A stretch of DNA of 7,346 nt from UBA1930 sp943371535 (GTDB taxonomy: Bacteria > Bacteroidota > Bacteroidia > Chitinophagales > Chitinophagaceae). The notes below the pieces were generated by a model. The model made no database searches, was not told where the DNA came from, and saw only the letters and a program-made list of their open reading frames with translations. Below, piece by piece: positions 6,270 to 7,346 of the stretch; the stretch's first letter is position 1; every line of letters starts with the position of its first letter. The translations under genes were made by a program, and so were the position numbers. The stretch covers positions 1 through 7,346 of the forward strand of contig CALRVE020000080.1 in NCBI GenBank assembly GCA_943371535.1. Reading direction: 5' to 3'.

Positions 6270-6478
6270 CGCCGTGCAACAAGGGTTTGGCGTTATGTCG
6301 GCGGACTGAAACGCAATCTTCAACTTTGGTACAGCTGGCATCTGTGGTTCGAAGCTTGACGGATATCGCCGAACAACAAAATCTTAACTTCAACCAATTA
6401 ACTTTACCAAACTTTCGTAACGGGCTGACAGTTTTTCAAATTCCGCCACAATCGCCAAGCCCCGAACGTTGCAAGTAA
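6270..6478 (+). repeat. attC-like site E (between cassettes 4 and 5)
   Basis: A 209-base site, the closest relative of site C. Left: C6270, variable block 6271-6277, AAC 6278-6280, TTTGGCG (6286-6292), GGCGGA (6300-6305). Right: TCCGCC (6442-6447), CGCCAAG (6453-6459), GTT 6468-6470, variable block 6471-6477, A6478. The loop contains gatatcgccgaacaac and cttaacttcaac (6383-6394). A 63-codon open frame runs through it (6287-6478), but it covers both palindrome arms and has no protein-like character, so I do not call it. Confidence 0.8.
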
Positions 6479-6520
6479 TTTTATTGGACTCTTCAAATTT
6501 CATAAATCTTAAAAATTTAA

Positions 6521-7111
6521 ATGATAATAGGCAATTTCAATTATTCAAAAAACTTAACTGCTGTTTTAGGACAAGTTCTAAAACCTCTTGGTTATAAGAA
6601 AAAGGGAAACAGATTTACTTTAATTCAGAGCTATTTAACGTTTTCAATTAACTTTCAAAGATCTAGTTGGAACAGTCTTACAGACAGACCAAAAGAATTT
6701 TCTGTTGATTTAGAAATAGAATCATTTGACAAAGGAATTAATATTTCTTTTCCGTTAAATAGACTAACCAAAGTCCCGTTTCCATCTTATTATGGTCCTT
6801 TCTTTCTAGATAAAATAAGCTGGGAAGAGAAAACTGCTTTAATGAATAGTTTTACAGATATACAAATATTAGAAATTGACAGATATAGAAATTCCCTTAA
6901 TTGGTATTATGATAGTGAAGAAAGTTTAATCCAAATATTAAATGAAGTAAAAGAACAATTAATAAAAGTTGCCTTACCGACAATCGACTTTGTAAATGAT
7001 TATTTAAGAAAGAATCCAGACTCTAAAAATTTATATCGTATGATAAGAAAAAAGTCTGAAGAGTTTTATTTAATGCAATTAGAATTTACATCTCGTTACC
7101 CAACTGACTAA
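6521..7111 (+). CDS. DUF4304-like hypothetical protein
   Basis: A 196-residue soluble protein with no signal peptide or membrane segment. The N-terminal third has the pattern seen in DUF4304 proteins: an initial helix (NLTAVLGQVLKPLGYKKKGNRF, 11-32) followed by strands including LTFSINFQRSSW (39-50) and FSVDLEIES (60-68). The middle carries an SYYGPFFLDKISWEE stretch, and the C-terminal part is helical and charged (ESLIQILNEVKEQL onward). DUF4304 has no established function, and the match is from memory of the pattern, so a different family is possible. It is the sole gene of cassette 5, starting 53 bases after the cassette GTT and ending 20 bases before the terminal repeat. It is very AT-rich, like the other cassette genes and unlike the FISUMP gene. 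Confidence 0.6.
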   Translation: MIIGNFNYSKNLTAVLGQVLKPLGYKKKGNRFTLIQSYLTFSINFQRSSWNSLTDRPKEFSVDLEIESFDKGINISFPLNRLTKVPFPSYYGPFFLDKISWEEKTALMNSFTDIQILEIDRYRNSLNWYYDSEESLIQILNEVKEQLIKVALPTIDFVNDYLRKNPDSKNLYRMIRKKSEEFYLMQLEFTSRYPTD

Positions 7112-7135
7112 ATAAGAAAGCAAACGAAAGAAAAA

Positions 7136-7198
7136 CTACTTGCAACAAGGGTTTGGCGTTATGTCGGCGGACTGAAACGCTTTCGTCAACTTTGGTAC
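7136..7198 (+). repeat. attC-like site F, left part only (interrupted by IS)
   Basis: The left arm of a further site: C7136, variable block 7137-7143, AAC 7144-7146, TTTGGCG (7152-7158), GGCGGA (7166-7171). From 7144 to 7180 it is identical to site E, then similar as far as tttggtac (7191-7198). Identity stops at 7199, where the IS begins. The right arm would lie beyond the window, after the IS. Confidence 0.78.
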
Positions 7199-7346
7199 TG
7201 TCTTGTCCTGATATAGGTTGACTAAAAACCAACCAAAAATGGACATCAAACAACAGTGTATTACAGAGTATTTAACCCAGGGAACAGGTTATCGCCAATT
7301 GGCAGCCAAGTATGGAGTGAGCCGAACTACGATCAACAAATGGGTC
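7199..7346 (+). mobile_element. IS3-family-type insertion sequence, left end (partial)
   Basis: The element begins with TG and a terminal repeat whose first bases are TGTCTTGTCCTGATATAGG, ending GTTGAC at 7222. This is the style of IS3-family ends. A transposase orfA starts 40 bases inside. The left boundary is fixed by comparison with site E, which continues differently after ggtac. The rest lies outside the window. Subgroup assignment is not possible from this piece. Confidence 0.72.
7239..7346 (+). CDS. IS3-type transposase orfA, N-terminal fragment
   Basis: Thirty-six codons from ATG 7239 to the window edge with no stop. The protein begins MDIKQQCITEYLTQGTGYRQ and continues LAAKYGVSRTTINKWV, a helix-turn-helix of the kind found at the start of IS3-family OrfA (transposase_8/HTH) proteins, which bind the terminal repeats. 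In IS3 elements OrfA is fused to the DDE catalytic OrfB by programmed frameshifting; that part is beyond the window. The start lies 17 bases after the terminal repeat, which fits this family. Confidence 0.78.
   Translation, partial: MDIKQQCITEYLTQGTGYRQLAAKYGVSRTTINKWV

Larger units (their letters stand above)
280..7146 (+). mobile_element. Integron-like array of five gene cassettes
   Basis: Five packets are bounded by a GTT start and an AAC end: cassette 1 (280-2234), 2 (2353-3153), 3 (3339-4427), 4 (4610-6280) and 5 (6468-7146). The first 15 bases of each packet are the reverse complement of its last 15 at 14 of 15 positions (12 of 15 for cassette 4). The single constant difference is at position 11. 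All genes are on the same strand, and stop codons lie 0 to 20 bases from the terminal repeat. Between packets lie 140 to 209-base imperfect palindromes. In integrons an attC site is rebuilt when a cassette circularises, so complementarity between the ends of one cassette is the expected mark. No integrase gene is in the window. The array could belong to a distant integron, be an orphan array without integrase, or use another recombinase. Confidence 0.72.

Noticed and set aside
6287..6478. 63-codon open frame over site E
   Set aside because: It runs through both arms of the palindrome. The matching region of site C does not support it, and its composition is not protein-like.
3143..6478. CRISPR array suggested by recurring similar repeats
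   Set aside because: The repeats are 140 to 209 bases, imperfect and palindromic, and are separated by whole genes, not by short spacers.

Overview
The window looks like Bacteroidota DNA, possibly Chitinophagaceae-like. The reasons are AT-rich genes with weak ribosome-binding signals, a secreted protein with a FISUMP-type domain and a C-terminal type IX secretion sorting domain, and small proteins of a kind seen in that phylum. No rRNA, tRNA or housekeeping gene is present to fix the taxonomy.

The main feature is a gene-cassette array. All genes lie on the + strand in small packets separated by long imperfect palindromes: sites A (145-290, left part missing), B (2224-2363), C (3143-3349), D (4417-4620), E (6270-6478) and F (7136-7198, cut short). 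The two ends of each packet are complementary to each other, but the two ends of a given palindrome are not. A palindrome therefore regains full symmetry only if its packet closes into a circle. This is the logic of integron cassettes and attC sites. The sites are longer than most attC sites, do not fit the usual GTTRRRY core, and carry a constant one-base mismatch inside a 15-base terminal repeat. No integrase is visible.

Cassette 1 (about 281-2234) carries three genes: an AraC-type regulator with a GyrI-like ligand domain, a membrane-anchored SRPBCC protein, and a small protein resembling alkyltransferase-like (MGMT-related) proteins. Cassette 2 (2354-3153) carries a GNAT-like protein and a 57-residue basic protein one base downstream. 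Cassette 3 (3340-4427) carries an exported PHB-depolymerase-type esterase. Cassette 4 (4611-6280) is irregular. It holds a GC-richer secreted FISUMP/T9SS protein followed by the frameshifted remains of a second gene, and its ends match less well. Cassette 5 (6469-7146) carries a DUF4304-like protein.

Both window edges are insertion sequence ends. An IS3-type left end with the start of its transposase orfA begins at 7199 inside site F. A related right terminal repeat ends at 144 inside site A. Both insertions fall at nearly the same place in the palindrome. The cassette genes do not form one pathway. They look like independently acquired accessory functions (regulation/stress, a possible toxin-antitoxin or acetyltransferase module, secreted hydrolysis), as expected for an array of mobile cassettes.
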